64,000 bases of DNA from Caprimulgus europaeus (GCA_907165065.1 OU015529.1:8481054-8545053), one strand, 5' to 3'. Counted from the first letter of the stretch, positions 1 through 13,429 are shown. Made by a program: numbers and translations. Notes: generated by a model from the sequence alone, not told the origin.

Positions 1-805
1 AACAACTATTATCTGCTCTCTGCTACTACCAGTCAGACTACACTTCGAGTTGGTTGAGATTAATGTAAAACATCTAATGATCAAAGCCAGAATTATCAAC
101 AGTCACAAGAGGCGAGAGCCAAATGATGCCTGGGCTGCATGTAGGACAAACCCTGGTAACTTGGGAGTTTACTGCAGCCTTTGCCACACTCATCAGGACC
201 ACTGCCACCACTGGGACAAACTACTTCATCTAGCTCAGCTGCAGCGTTTCACTGCTGGGGTGAGCGTGCCAGGCACACAGTCTCAGCACGCTCTATTATT
301 CATAGGCAATGTAGACATGCTGGACTGGCTCTGTGTCCAGGCAAAGAGAAACTTTCACTCCCTGAGCCCTGAGCACTCATTTGGGATGAGAACATGCTGT
401 CAGCCAGGCAAGTCAAGTTTGGGAGCCAGCGGTTTTCCAAGTCCTCGTGGCTACTGATGATAAGAACAGCAGTCAGAGCCTGCATCAGACATAATAAAAA
501 GAGTTCTCCAGGCAGACTGCTCCATCACCCCCGGCTGCCAGAGACATGGGCCCAGTGATCCCCCTGACATCAGTGCCTAGCCCCAGAAAGTGGAGTGTTT
601 GGGCAAGAAATCAAAGACCATCCTCTTCGCTGGCAGCTTCATGGTTCTGAGAAAACCAGCTCTTTTGTTTCTCCGAAAGACTTCCTGCTAGCCTGGAAAA
701 CACTTCAAAGGGATTGTTTTTCATGGCTTTCATCTAGCTGCTATTGCTTCTTAAAGTAATAATTCTCTCTTTGATACAAAATTTACCAGGTGGGGTAAGA
801 TAATA
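1..805. other. Intergenic, no gene recognised
   Basis: This stretch has moderate GC content compared with the rest of the left flank. A 135-codon ORF (50-457) has no recognisable domain, and no splice-bounded exon is evident. No repeat recognised. Confidence 0.5.
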
Positions 806-919
806 TCCTCTCCTCTCCTCTCCTCTCCTCTCCTCTCCTCTCCTCTCCTCTCCTCTCCTCTCCTCTCCTCTCCTCTCCTCTCCTCTCCTCTCCTCTCCTC
901 TCCTCTCCTCTCCTCTCCT
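806..919. repeat. (TCCTC)n pentanucleotide satellite
   Basis: About 23 nearly perfect copies of TCCTC occupy 114 bp, all pyrimidine on the plus strand and GAGGA on the minus. The minus-strand ORF of repeated GEERR is only a translation of this satellite. Confidence 0.98.
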
Positions 920-3900
920 TTCTTCTTATTTGCAATTGGTAACACAAAATGAAGGCAATGAGGATGTTAAAGACCTTTTTAGCCTTTTTTTCATAATACT
1001 GTTACAATGACTGGAAGTGCATTTTCTGGCATGAAATCCTAACTCTAGTGGAATGGTCACTTCAGAAGTTCTTGGTTTTGCCTTTATAGATTCGCTCTGC
1101 TTCACCCTGTAAGATTTTCTCATTTAAACTTTTCTCATATCCTGTAGTAATACTTTACTCTTGAAATTTAATAATCTAAATCATTATTTCTTATGCACTG
1201 TGTACCTGTGTGCCCTTTAACACGTTTACTGAACTCTGTGTATGTGAGTCTGTGTGGTACGTGAGTGGGATATTCACTGGGCATAATTTTTAATGCCATT
1301 GAAATGAAGTCATTGAAGGGATAAAAAGAGAGAATTGTCCTCAAACAGCTACAGAATCTGTAGACAGAGGGCGAGTGTTAGGTATGTGTTTTCAAGATTT
1401 ACACAACCCTTCTCTCCATTATGCAAATGCTGATTACAGGGAGCTCTGGGACCCAATACAAAGCAATTACAGCCCTCCCAGTCTGTGGGGAGCACATGCA
1501 AGACTGCCATTCACAATAGCCAAAAAAAGTCATGGCATATCTGGTATTCTGTTATAAGATAAAACTCATTTCTGTCATTTATGAAATACTCCTCATGCCC
1601 TGGCCATAAAGAAAAAGGACTAACCCTGAACAATATCAGAACAGTGAACTGCAGAGGAGTAACGGTCTAGGTTACTGAAACAGTGGAGGGAACAAGCCCT
1701 TAGTTCTGCCTCCCTGTGCTATAAATGTTCATGTACCTCAAACTGATGTAAGACACACATTTAGAGAACTGGTAAAGAAGGGTAATATGTCTCAAAAAAT
1801 GATTACTTTCTGAACAGAATCAGGGTCACATTAACAGGGCTCCCTCAATAGCTGAGGTGTCCTTCCAAAACTACCTAGGTTACTCTCTGAATATCAGCAT
1901 CTCTACCCACAGTTTCAGTTGGTTTGTGAAGAGGTGCTGATCCCTAATTGTACATGATTCATCTAGATTATCAGCCCCAGGAATGCGTTCTGGTTCTCAG
2001 GCTGGGGTCTGTGCTCTGGTGATGCTCTCATTACATATGGGGGTGACACCTAACATGCAGCACTCCTTTTTGCAAAGAAACCTGCAGGGCCACAGAGAGA
2101 CAGAAACTGGGGTACACTGCAGTCAACTGGGAAGAGAACTGTACGGTGCATCACAGACTGACCCAGTCTTTAAACCTAAAGTAAAAAAACAGCTTTCATT
2201 GCATTGTTCAGCAGCACCACTAGTTCATTATTGCCTTAAAATAGTATAGCTTCTAAATAATTCATTAGCCCTATTAGACTGATATATACAGGTATTTTAT
2301 CAGTAAAATTGAAAGTAAACTACTAGGAACATCACTTTTCCAGTTGCATTTCAGATTGCATAGTAGATCAATAGATGACTTGAAAACACCCTTGCTTTAG
2401 AATAGTGCAAACCTGGCCTCCTAAATTCTTGTGTTCAGATAAGAGGACATTTGATAGTTTAAAGTGATGCTTCTGCCAAATAAGGTTTTGGGGAAGGATG
2501 AATCAAGCGTATAAGATGGTAGCACTGGGAATACACTCTACTGTTATTACCAGTTTGCATTACTGATGTTCCTAGGAAGCTTTGCTTGAAGCAGGAATAC
2601 AAAATGCCAGGTGTTGCACGAGTACAATGCCAAGATACTTGCAGCTCATCTTCCTAAATTAGAGCAAGAGTGACTAACTCAGTAATTCTCATCTCTGGAG
2701 CTTGTGTTAACTCAGAGCTCCACACCTGAGACCCGATGGCACTCTGTGGGGTTCAGAGTCTCTGAAATGCTGGGACTGCCATGGAAATATCATATTCTTA
2801 GTACAGTATTTTCAGATCAATTCACTAACTGCCCAAAGGGAAAATACTTTAAAATAGCTACTTAAAAATAATTTGCAAGTACTTTTTATTATCAGATATT
2901 AATTTCAATACAGTATCTAAGCGCCTGAAGTACTGAAACACTTAATGAAGGTTTATAAATGATAATAAAATGTAATAGGCACATATTAATCAGAGAAAGA
3001 TGCTCTTGTGAATTGGACTTGACAGGTTGGGTCTTGAAATGAGCTTGGAGCTTCCTATGAAGCTAAAAAGCTGATTACAGTTGTAGAAACATCTCCACAG
3101 AAGAAGCATTTACTACTCAGGACAAGATCAACAATGACCTGCAGAAGAAAAAAGCTCAGAAGTTAATACAGAGGGTCGTGAAATTGAGGGCAATTTTGCA
3201 TGCACCCTCTGCCTCAGTTTTACTAATATCATTCCCATCATCCTTGTTGCCTGTTGCTGTTGCATCACAGCAGCACCTAGAGACTGGTGCTATACAGACA
3301 TGAAAGGGAAATACCTTGATTTTGATGCTGCCAACAGCTGGAATAAACAGGAGGGGTGGTGGAAGTAGAGTCTGAGAGTGATAAACTGAGCAAAGTATGA
3401 GACTGTTGACAGCAGTCATTGCTGTCTACCCCATTAGGTGTCAGGACTCAATGAGATTCCCTAGGTAAAGCTATGCTGCAGAAGGATTTAAAGAAATCAG
3501 AGATGATAACTGGTCTGGCATTTTTGTCCCTTTGTATTTACTGTTTCATGATATTTCTGCCATTAAATTTGTTCTAGTTTATACCTGTGTTCTCACTTAT
3601 GAGAAGTTAGAGGTGGTTGAGTTTTTTGAGAATTGGGACTAAGCTTTAAATTAGATGAGCTATGCTTTCCTGTTCCCCAGGACTGAGCAATAAAACTGTG
3701 ATATCTTACTTCCTTTTAGAAGTTGCAGTGAGAAACTGTATGTTAACTTGCTCCAAAAAAAAAAAAAAAAAAAAGAAAAATCCCTGAAAACTACTGCTCT
3801 GGTGGTGAAGCAGATCCTGTTTAAGAAAAAAAAAAAAAAATAAAAATGCTATTCAATGGAGTTCACGTTCTACTTCTCTTCTGCTTTCTATTTGAAAGAA

Positions 3901-4530
3901 AACAAAATAAAGGCTAGGAGTGTTGGCAAATGGACAGCAAAATTTGCACACAGCCACGTGTTATAAAGCCACAAATGCCTGTTGCATGTTGTTTAATTAG
4001 AGTTTAGGGTACAGTTTTGCATCAGTGTATTGGAGATCTTTGAAGTGGTATATAAAAGTGTGTACATACAAGTGTCTCTATGCAAGTGTCTCCATACAGG
4101 TGTCATATACTAGTATCTTCTGTTAGAGTAGAGAATTACAATTAATGTTATTTGAATCCTCAAAGGGTGTGAAAACCTCTGTTTATGTGCATTCAGTTCA
4201 ACAGGAATAAATCAGGCCCAGACTGATGTGATCTTCAAATATGTCCAATTTCTTATGTTATATTTGCTCTGAGTATTTTCTAAGAGCAAGTAGCATGAAC
4301 CATTTGGTTTAACTAATTGTACTGAAGATATGGTTGGAGACAGCTGTGTTAAAAGGATTTTCACTAATCTATTGGTTGAGGTAGTTTCCCTGGAAACTTC
4401 AGAAGGATCCTTGTCACTACAATCTTCTTAAAAATATTATTATTTTTATTTATTTGTACTATTCTGTTTGATAAAATGAATAATAATATATACTGATTAG
4501 ATGAGTGTTTATTTTCTGGCGTAGTTACAG
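920..4530. other. Intergenic with A-runs and a possible MIR-like remnant
   Basis: No gene is seen. There is an A20 run at 3755-3774 and an A15 run at 3826-3840; an AATAAA at 3689-3694 precedes the first by about 60 bases. A possible amniote MIR-type remnant lies at 3195-3310. The rest is AT-rich with no recognised content. Confidence 0.5.
3195..3310 (+). repeat. Possible ancient amniote MIR-like SINE remnant
   Basis: The phrases CTCTGCCTCAGTTTTACTAA and CAGCAGCACCTAGAGACTGG followed by GCTATACAGACAT resemble, by memory, a widespread old amniote SINE. It is decayed, and orientation and borders are approximate. Confidence 0.3.
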
Positions 4531-4707
4531 TCATAGAATGACAGAATGGTTTGGGTTGGAAGGGACCTTAAAGCTCATCCAACCCCCCTGCCATCAGCAG
4601 GGACACCTTCCACTAGACCAGGTTGCTCAAAGCCTCATCCAACCTGGCCTTCAACACTTCCAGGGAGGAGCAGCCACAGCTTCTCTGGGCAACCTGGGCC
4701 AGTGTCA
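4531..4707 (-). mobile_element. CR1 LINE 3' fragment
   Basis: The plus strand reads TCATAGAATGACAGAATGG, TTGGGTTGGAAGGGACC, then GACACCTTCCACTAGACCAGG and GGCAACCTGGGCCAGTG, the reverse complement of a typical avian CR1 3' end. It is about 177 bp, 5'-truncated, with a good match to the copies at 42200-42458 and 57484-57735. Confidence 0.95.
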
Positions 4708-7700
4708 AGAGCTGGAGTTCTGGTTTACATTGCTGAGTGTGGCAGGGAGATGGACACTGCTGATATTCACAAATATCCTCCAGTAAGAGTCTGCAGTGTT
4801 CTTTTTTCACTGATGATTTTCCTTTACAGCTGGATACCTAGGGGAAGCAAATTAACATAACTCTCTTCCTACTTAGTTTCACAACTTTGTCATGCTCTCA
4901 GAGCTGTCCCAGTCACTGCTAAACCAATAATACCAGCCTTGATTTGTTTGTTCACCTCTCCTGCAGTGCACTCGTAGTCCTAGAACTTGAGCTCAGAGTC
5001 TCCTCTCATCACCTATCGCCTTCTTACACATCACCTACAAATCATCCTCTGCTTCAGTTCATGTGTAAGTATCATAACGATGCACTCAACTCTTCTCAGG
5101 GAAACTACAGCCTCACTACAGGAGAATCACTTGTCCTCTCTTCCCCATGCAGTTGTGCTTCCTGCTTGGGACTGAAATGAGATTTTTAGCTGTTCTGTGA
5201 TGCCATGTGATCTGCCTGTGCTGTGACGCACCAGTTCACTTCCAGGTACCATAAATAAATATGAATGCTTTAAATTTATAGGTGATTATTTTGTATAAAG
5301 ATTATGTCTGTGCCTGCCTATATAAAACTTGTGTTGAGTTCTAGTGGAACATTCTAGCTGTCCTTATGCATGTAGGGTGGCATCCAGGGACCTGCTTTAA
5401 CATCTCTGAACCTCAATGGGAAATGCTGCAATGGGGTGTTGGGACTGAGCCACCATCAGCGAGGTAAATCTGAGCCGTTTTGGTGATCATACAGATTTTC
5501 AAAACCTAGTGCGTTCCTCTGAACTTGATGGTGATGCTCTCTAGTGGACAAGTTTGAAAAATCTGCTAGCATGAGCATTTGAAAGATGCCTAGGAAAAAT
5601 CTAGTGCTGAGGATACAGGCAGGTAAGGCAAACAAACAGGAAAAGATCCCTATAACCAGTGAACAAATTAAAAAAAGAACTCATAATGAAAAATCTTTTG
5701 AAGCACCCAAAAAAGGATTAGGGGACTGGAAAAGAAGAATTAGGACCTGTTTATATTTTGGTGTCCTTCTTGTGTATTCAGCTTGTAAGTATGAAGGAAG
5801 CATTAAGATACATCGTATGCATTTGCTTATAGATGTATGTATATATGAGATGAATTTTATTTCTTTTTTTTGGAAGTTAATTTCTGAAAAATCTTTCCAC
5901 TCTCCAGTATTTACTACGACAGTCAGCTTAGTAGCTTCTCCTAGGTAAAGTATTTCTGGTTAAAGGAAAAAGCAACTGCAAATTTTTTAATGAGTATCGC
6001 AACAATTACTGTTAATCCTAGACCATTTTCTCATGAGGTGCAAGTTCATACTACCACCTAGTGCAATTCCTGTTTCAATGCAACAGCTTTGTACAGTATG
6101 ATGTCTTTATTATTAATGAATTCCTCTGAATAGTTAATCTAGCTGATGTACTTACTGACTATAGTAATAACTCTATATTAACGGAATAAATAGAAACAGA
6201 AGAGGATTGTTCTCCCACCTCTAAGCCCCCTGTAAATAGTACACTGACTTCCATGCTTTATCTGCCTATTTTCTCATGTGGATAAGGTAATTTCAAGGTA
6301 GTAATCATTCCCCTGGCACAATAATACACATCTACACTCCTGCTGAATTGTACAGCTGTGGGCTCATATGAATGAGCAGCAGTTGGTTTGTACAAGCACC
6401 CTGTTAATATTTGAAGTGTGATTTGGAAAAGGAGAGTAGATTGTCTTGATCACGTGTGCTGTGGTATGTAAAACCACAGTAAATCTCTAAGTTAATAAGT
6501 ATCAGCATTCTGATCTTAACAAAGAATGGTGTGGATTAAACAGCTAATGTTGCTAATTCCTAGAGTGTAGCTATTACTTTGGTGCCATTCTCTTTTTCTT
6601 GTGAAACAGTCTGGTTTTTTTAAAGGTATGTTCAACAGACATCCTCAAATTATACAGGGATTAATTAAATAAAATTCCTAAAGACCAAATATAACGTTGG
6701 TCCTTAGTATAACTATGTAATAATGAATATATATAAAAACATTCTGTCCGTTTACAAAAGGCTTGAGGGTTTTTTGTTTTTTTTTATATCAGAATCTTCA
6801 TTTTCTCTCTATTAGTGAATTATTTCAGAGTAACAAGTGGATATTTTTTTTTAAAAAAAAAAAAAAGAAGCTAGTCAAGCTGGAACTTTCTATTATTATG
6901 TGTAATTCCCTAGTCTTATTTTAACGCTGTGTCAATAAGGAAAAAATATATATATTTCAATTAATGTGCAGCAGAATTTTCTCCAATACTAGCTGTATTT
7001 GTCCTTGCTCAAAAATAACAAATATATTCTTATTTTATAAAAAGAAATAGTAGTTCTGTTTATGGACTAGCTAAATTCTGAAATAACTAAATACATTTTA
7101 GTTTCAATTAATAAGTATTTTTTCCAGGCCTCTTTTTCTGTACCTCCTTCATTTGAAGGAGTCAGCTCTAAAGAGATAGGAAGGATCAAACTTCTGATAA
7201 ACACAGGGAGAATAACTGAGAAGTGTCACTAATTTGAAATTCAATAGGATTTTGGCAGAGATCTTACCTACTTGAAAAGCTTGGTGTTTACAGCTTAGGG
7301 TACAGACATAGAGGGCCAGATTTGTGATTGATGGATAATTCCTTGGACTTTAGTGAGACTGAAAAGTGTTCAAATATGAACAGAAGGAAATCAGTTTGTT
7401 TAATAATTATAAACTGTAGTATTGTAAGGATGGAGCTATAAGCTCTATGTATCTTTTCTGACAGAGTAAACTTTTCTAAAAGAAACCTCAGAGATGATGT
7501 TACAGTTTGTCTGTTGTACCAGCATCAGCTCTTCCTGGAATGTGGTAGCACTGGTTTTACTTTCACTGTCATGCTTACATGGCAGGCAAGTGTGGCTATC
7601 GATTTACCTGAGGAGATTTACAGGAGTGAAAGATTATGACTGATGGTTTTACAGCTGCAAGTGAATCTTCTGTAAGATTCTGGGCAGTGCTCTAAAATCC

Positions 7701-8439
7701 ACTTTTCTAATGGACCTTTCAGGTGGATTAATACTACGCCTATTTAAAATGATGCAGAAAGGACAAAGAGCTTCAATATATTGTTTCTGTTTTGTGTTTA
7801 GAAAGAAGCATCTTAATGCACCCATTCTACTGAATTCACTAATAGGAAGAAGTTAGGCATCTGCTAGAGATAAGGGGTTTTTTAAACAATCAAGTCTGGA
7901 TCATTCACACCTGAAAGGCCATTAAAAAAACACCTTTGGCTGTGGCAGTGCACATACACTAACCATCTTCTGAAATGCGTTTTGGAGTGCTGGGGAATTT
8001 GCAGAAGCAGGAAAGCTGTGAATAGTTTAGCAGTATTTGCAAAGGACTTGTAAATCTAAATGGCCTGTTAACCTGACGAGCTCCAGGTGAAATAGTGGGA
8101 AAGGGCAAAGGATTTCAGTGATAAATAATTCAGTGATAGGAAAACAATTAATCCTAATCAGCATGATTTTCTAGAAAATAGGCCTGATTTAACTCTTTGA
8201 GAGATTACAGATATAATGGCACTGTGTAAACATCATATGCTTTAACTACTGGAAGACATTCTTCTAGCACAATATACTACTGTTCATTTAAAATAGCTGG
8301 CACTGTAAAACATACAGCCTATAAGCAATTAATTAAAATCTAAAACAGATGGTTTTGAAAAAATAATGCCAATGAGAAATAATCATCCAGTGAGGCTGTT
8401 TACAATTGTGTCTTCCGAAGAAGCGCACTCAAACCAAAG
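4708..8439. other. Intergenic, AT-rich, no recognised content
   Basis: There are no exons, RNA genes or clear repeats. The 120-codon ORF at 5586-5948 has no recognisable domain and is treated as chance. Short A/T runs occur near 6777 and 6845. Confidence 0.5.
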
Positions 8440-9180
8440 TGATGCTACAGTTTAATAATAAATAACCTGGACTTCGATATAAAATCACTGCTGGTGAAAT
8501 ATGCAGATGACACAGAGGTTGACAGCATGATAAATAATGAGGCTGAAGTCACAGAAAGTAACAGGGATAGTTTGGTAACTAGAACGAACCCATTCAGTTA
8601 GCTACTGTGTTAATGGAGTCACATGCAGAGCTGTATGTCTGAAAAAATCCAGCTTATAAGAATGGAGAGGAGGACAGTATCCTTGAAAACAGCAACTTTG
8701 GCAAGGGCTTATAAATCATCTTGAACAACTGAGTCAACACAGACTTCTGAGGTGATGTTTGAAGCAAAAAGGATTAACAAGAATTTGTAAATCTGTTCAG
8801 ATGTCAGTGTGTAGGAGTAGGAAAGCAATTTAATGTTTACATAAGCACTGATGAAGCCAGTACTAGAATATTGCTTACAGGCCAGGTGTCAGTGTTTCTA
8901 ACAGTGCAATGGAGAAGGTGTAAGAAGAAAGGCACAAAGATTGTTATCTGAGTGCTGGGAAAATGCCTCACTGTGAAGGACAGAAGGAACACAATTTGTT
9001 AAGCTTATCAAAGAGGAGTCTGAAAGGTAACTTGATTGCAGCACAGAAGTACTAACACAAAGAGAACATACCATGTATTAAAAGGATTTTTAATCTCAGG
9101 GAAGAAAGCATAAGAAAAACCAAGGACTTGAAGCTATAGCCAACACATTCAAGATGCCAATTAAACACAGAGTAGTGTGC
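8440..9180 (+). mobile_element. Ancient CR1/L3-type LINE remnant with reverse-transcriptase motif
   Basis: Decayed coding sequence contains LVKYADDTE at 8491-8517, the catalytic YADD box of non-LTR reverse transcriptases, following AATAACCTGGACTT-like sequence usual for CR1. Further on, phrases resembling the RT C-terminal and 3' region continue to about 9180. It is full of stops and frameshifts and not active. Confidence 0.65.
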
Positions 9181-11708
9181 TAGTTCACCAGCAGAACAGG
9201 TCTGATGCATCTCCCTTCTTGCAGTCTTCAAACTGAAGCTGTGTTCCTTTCCAAAAGGTGGGTTTTTCCTGGCTAGATTATTGTTCTCAGCCTCACAGTA
9301 TGATGCTTCCTCCTTGTATAATATAGTTTAGTATCTTCCTTCACTGCTTGATATTTATTCTATTTTTGCACAGAAATAGTATATCCTTAGGCAGACTCGG
9401 TAAAAGTATTTTAAAGTTAATGTGTCCAACATCATTATGTATAAAAGTTGAAGAAAAATTAAGCATATAGCAGTAGCAAAAAATGTTTTCTGATTACAAT
9501 TATAAAATGAAAATTAGGGAACAGTTTTTATTAATACAAAAAACCACTAGATGGCACTGAAACATCCCTTTACAAATCCTCTCACTTTGATGGCCTGATT
9601 ATCCCGATTTTTTAATCAAGACTAAAAGGAATATATGAAACATCGTTGGAAGAATCCAAAAGACACAGAATACTGATATTATACAGTTAGGATGAATTTT
9701 CTATGTTTCTATTTACTGCACACAATATATCATTCACTGTTTATGATTATCTGAATTGTCTTTATGCACTTATATGTTTGGAGACTTTGTTTAAGAGAAC
9801 TTAATCAGTAACAAATCATATCAAATGCTCCTTAGAATATGGAATTAAACACCATTCCAATGCATAGTTTGATTGCTGGCTGGCCCTTGTTCTTTCTTGC
9901 TAGAGTAAATTTGGTTAAGTAAATTACAACAATTGTCTTTTCACAAAAGTGAAACAGCAGCTATGGGCTTCTCTGTCACTAGGCCATGGCAGCAAGACTA
10001 GTTGGAAGTTTATTAGTACACAATAATGGGAATTATTGTTAGCAAAACCCAAGAAAATACTGAGTACTTATAAAGACTCTTTTCTGGCATTTCGTCTATT
10101 TAATAAATTATTTACATGTAAAACTGATCACTGTAAAGCTGTTCATTCCAAACAAGTAGATGTTGTCTTTAAATACTTAAGATTTTATGTGGGAAGAAAG
10201 GAATCAGCTTCCACTTCACATTTGCAAAGAAGTTTTTAAGCTCCTCATCTATTCACATTGACAAACTTGGGCTGATAGGAGTGGTCATAGCAGTGGTGAA
10301 AGCTGATAAAATCTGGGAATTACTGTGTAGTTCTGGTTGAAGAAATGCAGAAGATATATAGTTAAGCATAACACATCTAGTATTTTTTTTAAGTGATGTA
10401 GTATTATATTTTCTGATACAATTTTAGTCAAAAAATAAATGAAATACAAGCTTTCTGCTGATGCCAACTTCATGCTTTTTGGCATTCAAACCCTACATGT
10501 ATCAGCAGGGTGACTAGAGGTGACTGCCAATGAATGTGCCTTGAGTTTGACTCTTCGAAGAATCAGAGCTCATATGTCCCCTACTTGGAACTCAAAATCT
10601 GTGGCTGTTTTGGGGGGTTTTAGGAGGTTTACCAGTTAGCTGAGTAAGGACTGTCCTTCTGCAGATGAAGGTATTACTGAACAGAATTGGGTTTTTTTGG
10701 ACCAGAGTATAGATGCTTTGCTACACAAAGGGCTGTTAATAGCAGCCTGGTATCTAGAATATTTAAAAAAAAAAAACCTAGAAACTGATAAAAATCAGCC
10801 ACAAAAATTCACCAAAAGAACAACCAAATAATTACACAAGTCATTTGGATAAGGAGCTGAAAAATCCTCACAGACATAAGGAGAATGATGGGAATTTGGA
10901 AAGCTGGACTATCACTACAATATGTAAGCACTGCATGTCAGCTGCAATCAATAAACAGTTCAAAAGAAGCAGAGCTACTACTTACTTAAATACCCTGTTG
11001 ACAAGCAAGACATAGATGGTTAGACATCGAATCTGATACTTTATCCAGTTAACATCCTGTAGTATCACATTTAATTTCAGAGCAGAAGACTGGAACTATT
11101 TTGCTAGCCCTCTTTATCCAGTATCTGTTTACTGCATTATCATCCTTGGAAAAGGGCATGCAGGATACCTACTAAACTTGTTATCTTTTTCATGGAAATC
11201 AGCTGGAGGTGTTTTCTGTTACTATGAGCTTCAGGACAGGTCCCGCTCTATGACTTGAGCTGAGTCAGTGGTGAAATCCTTTCTTGTGTTACAAACCACT
11301 ATCGAAACTGAAGGTGACTGGTAAGCCAGTTGGCTCATGCTACACCTGAGCTAGTGTACTGAGTTTGAGTTTAAACCCGGACCAGAATGACAATATAGAG
11401 AGTTACCCATTGTTTCATCCAAATTTACTCTGACTGGATGCTACAGTATCAATTAGAGCAGAAAACACCCAAACGGGAGTGCACACACAGATACATGCAT
11501 ATTGCTCTTCAAAATTACAATGTATTTAACCCCCATTATATGGTAAGATCTAACACTCTACATTTGATTTGATCTGCAGCAGAAATGTAGTGATTGGCAA
11601 ATCCAAAAGCAGTGCTTTTTCCTATCAAAGGGCAAGGAGGATCTGCTACAGATTAGTGGTGCTGGTCAGACATGGCACCCTTAACCAGGAGATGGTGCTG
11701 GAACACAT
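9181..11708. other. Intergenic, no recognised content
   Basis: AT-rich sequence has only short uncharacteristic ORFs. Nothing I can assign. Confidence 0.5.
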
Positions 11709-11807
11709 CTTCTAGAGGAAGGTGTCCCTGCTCATGGCAGGGGGTTTGGAACTGGATGATCTTTAAGGTCCCTTCCAACCCAAACCATTCTGTGATTCTA
11801 TGATTCT
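11709..11807 (+). mobile_element. CR1 LINE 3' terminal fragment
   Basis: It reads GGAAGGTGTCCCTGCTCATG, then GATGATCTTTAAGGTCCC, TTCCAACCCAAACCATTC and the tail TGTGATTCTATGATTCT. It is about 100 bp and ends head-on against the next element. Confidence 0.95.
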
Positions 11808-11867
11808 CTTCATGGTCTTCCTTTGTTATCATTCTTGTAGGATCTGTCCTCTCAGGTTCCTCACTAC

Positions 11868-12125
11868 AGAGAATCACAGAACGTTAGGGATAGGAAGGGA
11901 TCTCAAAAGATCATCTAGTCTAATCCCCCTGCTGGAGCAGGAACACCTAGATGAGCTCACACAGGAAGGCGTCCAGGCGGGTTTTGAATGTCTTCAGAGG
12001 AGACTCCAAAATCTCCCTGGGCAGCCTGTTCCCGTGCTCTGTTACCCTCACCATAAAGTTTATTCTGAAGTTTAAGCGGAACCTCCTGTGTTCCAGCTTA
12101 CACCCATTGCCCCTTAACACCTTTG
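11868..12125 (-). mobile_element. CR1 LINE 3' fragment, different subfamily
   Basis: It starts with GAATCACAGAACGTTAGGGA and GGAAGGGATCTCAAAAGATC, and continues with CACAGGAAGGCGTCCAGG and CACCCATTGCCCCTTAACAC. Its 3' end faces that of the plus-strand copy just before it. Confidence 0.92.
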
Positions 12126-12698
12126 TGGCGGGGCTTGGCCTTGCAGGTACATTTCCTGTCCATTTTTGATCTATGTGTGTAATTCAGTTACAAGTTTCAA
12201 AACCAAATACTCCTTTCCCTTGGGGTCTAATTTTTTAGACTAGTCAACTGCCAAATTGTCACACTCCAGACAGACACTCAGCCCTGTAGCTGGGGACTGC
12301 CAGTTGCCTCTGTGACCGAGGACTCCACAAGCTGGAGCAGCTGAACCTCAATCGTGTGACCTCAATTGATATTTTGCCACCTGTCTCATGCATATGAATT
12401 TTTTCCCACTGACTCAGTCTGCCATTCAGTTACAGGTTGTGGTTTTATTGTGTGTTTGTGAATTATTCTTTATTTAGTACTGTTCTTCATTTTGTAATGT
12501 TAATTTGGCACTATCACCAATTCAATCATATTTGAGATAATTTGTGTGCGTAGTGCTACATTAGCTAACAGCAATTTAATTCTGTGGTCAGATACTGTAG
12601 TGGTTTTCTTGGTAGTCTTTGAATTGACTGTTAATAATAAATAAAATAAGAGGAAGAATGTGGTACCTTAACTCCTTTTTAGAAAAAAAACCCTAAAA

Positions 12699-12702
<4 letters not shown>

Positions 12703-12731
<29 letters not shown>
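12703..12731. repeat. T29 homopolymer
   Basis: Twenty-nine consecutive T on the plus strand. Homopolymers of this length are prone to assembly and length error. Confidence 0.95.
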
Positions 12732-13390
12732 CCTCCCAGTTGTAGCTGTTTTTTGCTTCAGGAATAGGTACATATCTGGGTAAATAACATTAGGTCATGA
12801 GGGCACTTTTTACACAGTTAAGCCACATCTTCACTCTGATTTATGTTCTATCTGCTGGCTTGTTGGCTGTTGAGGTTCTTGGGTCTTCTGCTCCTCAGCC
12901 TGGCCTCTGACCATGACTTTGGCTCAGTGTATCTCACAGTTACTTTGGCTCCTGACCTTGGGTTGTCTCCTTGCTCTACCTCCAAACTCATTAAGACTGA
13001 TTTGTAAACCCATAATTTTGCAGATTCAGGGTTATAACGGATTTTCTCTTTTGGGCTTCTGTGGTCAGACTTTACTCAAGTTGTCTGGTAAACTCTTTTT
13101 GAAAGTTCAGTGATTTTTCCCAAGCCTCATCAGGTCCATGACCTGGCTTAACTATTTTCCTGATAGATTTTTTTTCAAATGGATCTTGGATTCTCCTTTC
13201 AAATACTCGGTTTGTATTAGGCTGCTACTGGGAAGTGTCTTTTATAAAGCATGGCTGAGAGCTGTGATTTGATGAGAAAAAAATCAGGCTGTTCAGCAGT
13301 GTCTTAGGTATGTGGTCACAGTAGAGGAGCAGTGGTGTCCGTGTGTAACTGCAATTCATCAGGTCTTTTGTGAAAGATACAGGACTTGAC

Positions 13391-13429
13391 ACTTGTTGAA
13401 TCTCAGTGCTTACTTGTTGAATCTCAGTG
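13391..13429. repeat. Short direct duplication, period 21
   Basis: ACTTGTTGAATCTCAGTG occurs perfectly at 13391-13408 and 13412-13429, separated by three bases. Confidence 0.9.

Noticed and set aside
50-457. 135-codon plus-strand ORF at the left edge
   Set aside because: No domain, composition or splice context supports coding.
751-945. Minus-strand ORF of repeated GEERR
   Set aside because: It is only the translation of the TCCTC satellite, whose five-base unit keeps the frame open.
3123-3367. Plus-strand frame reading NFACTLCLSFTNIIPIILVAC...DWCYTDMKGKYLDF, with a later AATAAA and A20 run
   Set aside because: It looked like a retrocopy of a small membrane protein, but it lacks an upstream ATG, matches no family I know, overlaps MIR-like phrases, and the poly(A) run is too far (about 60 bases) from AATAAA.
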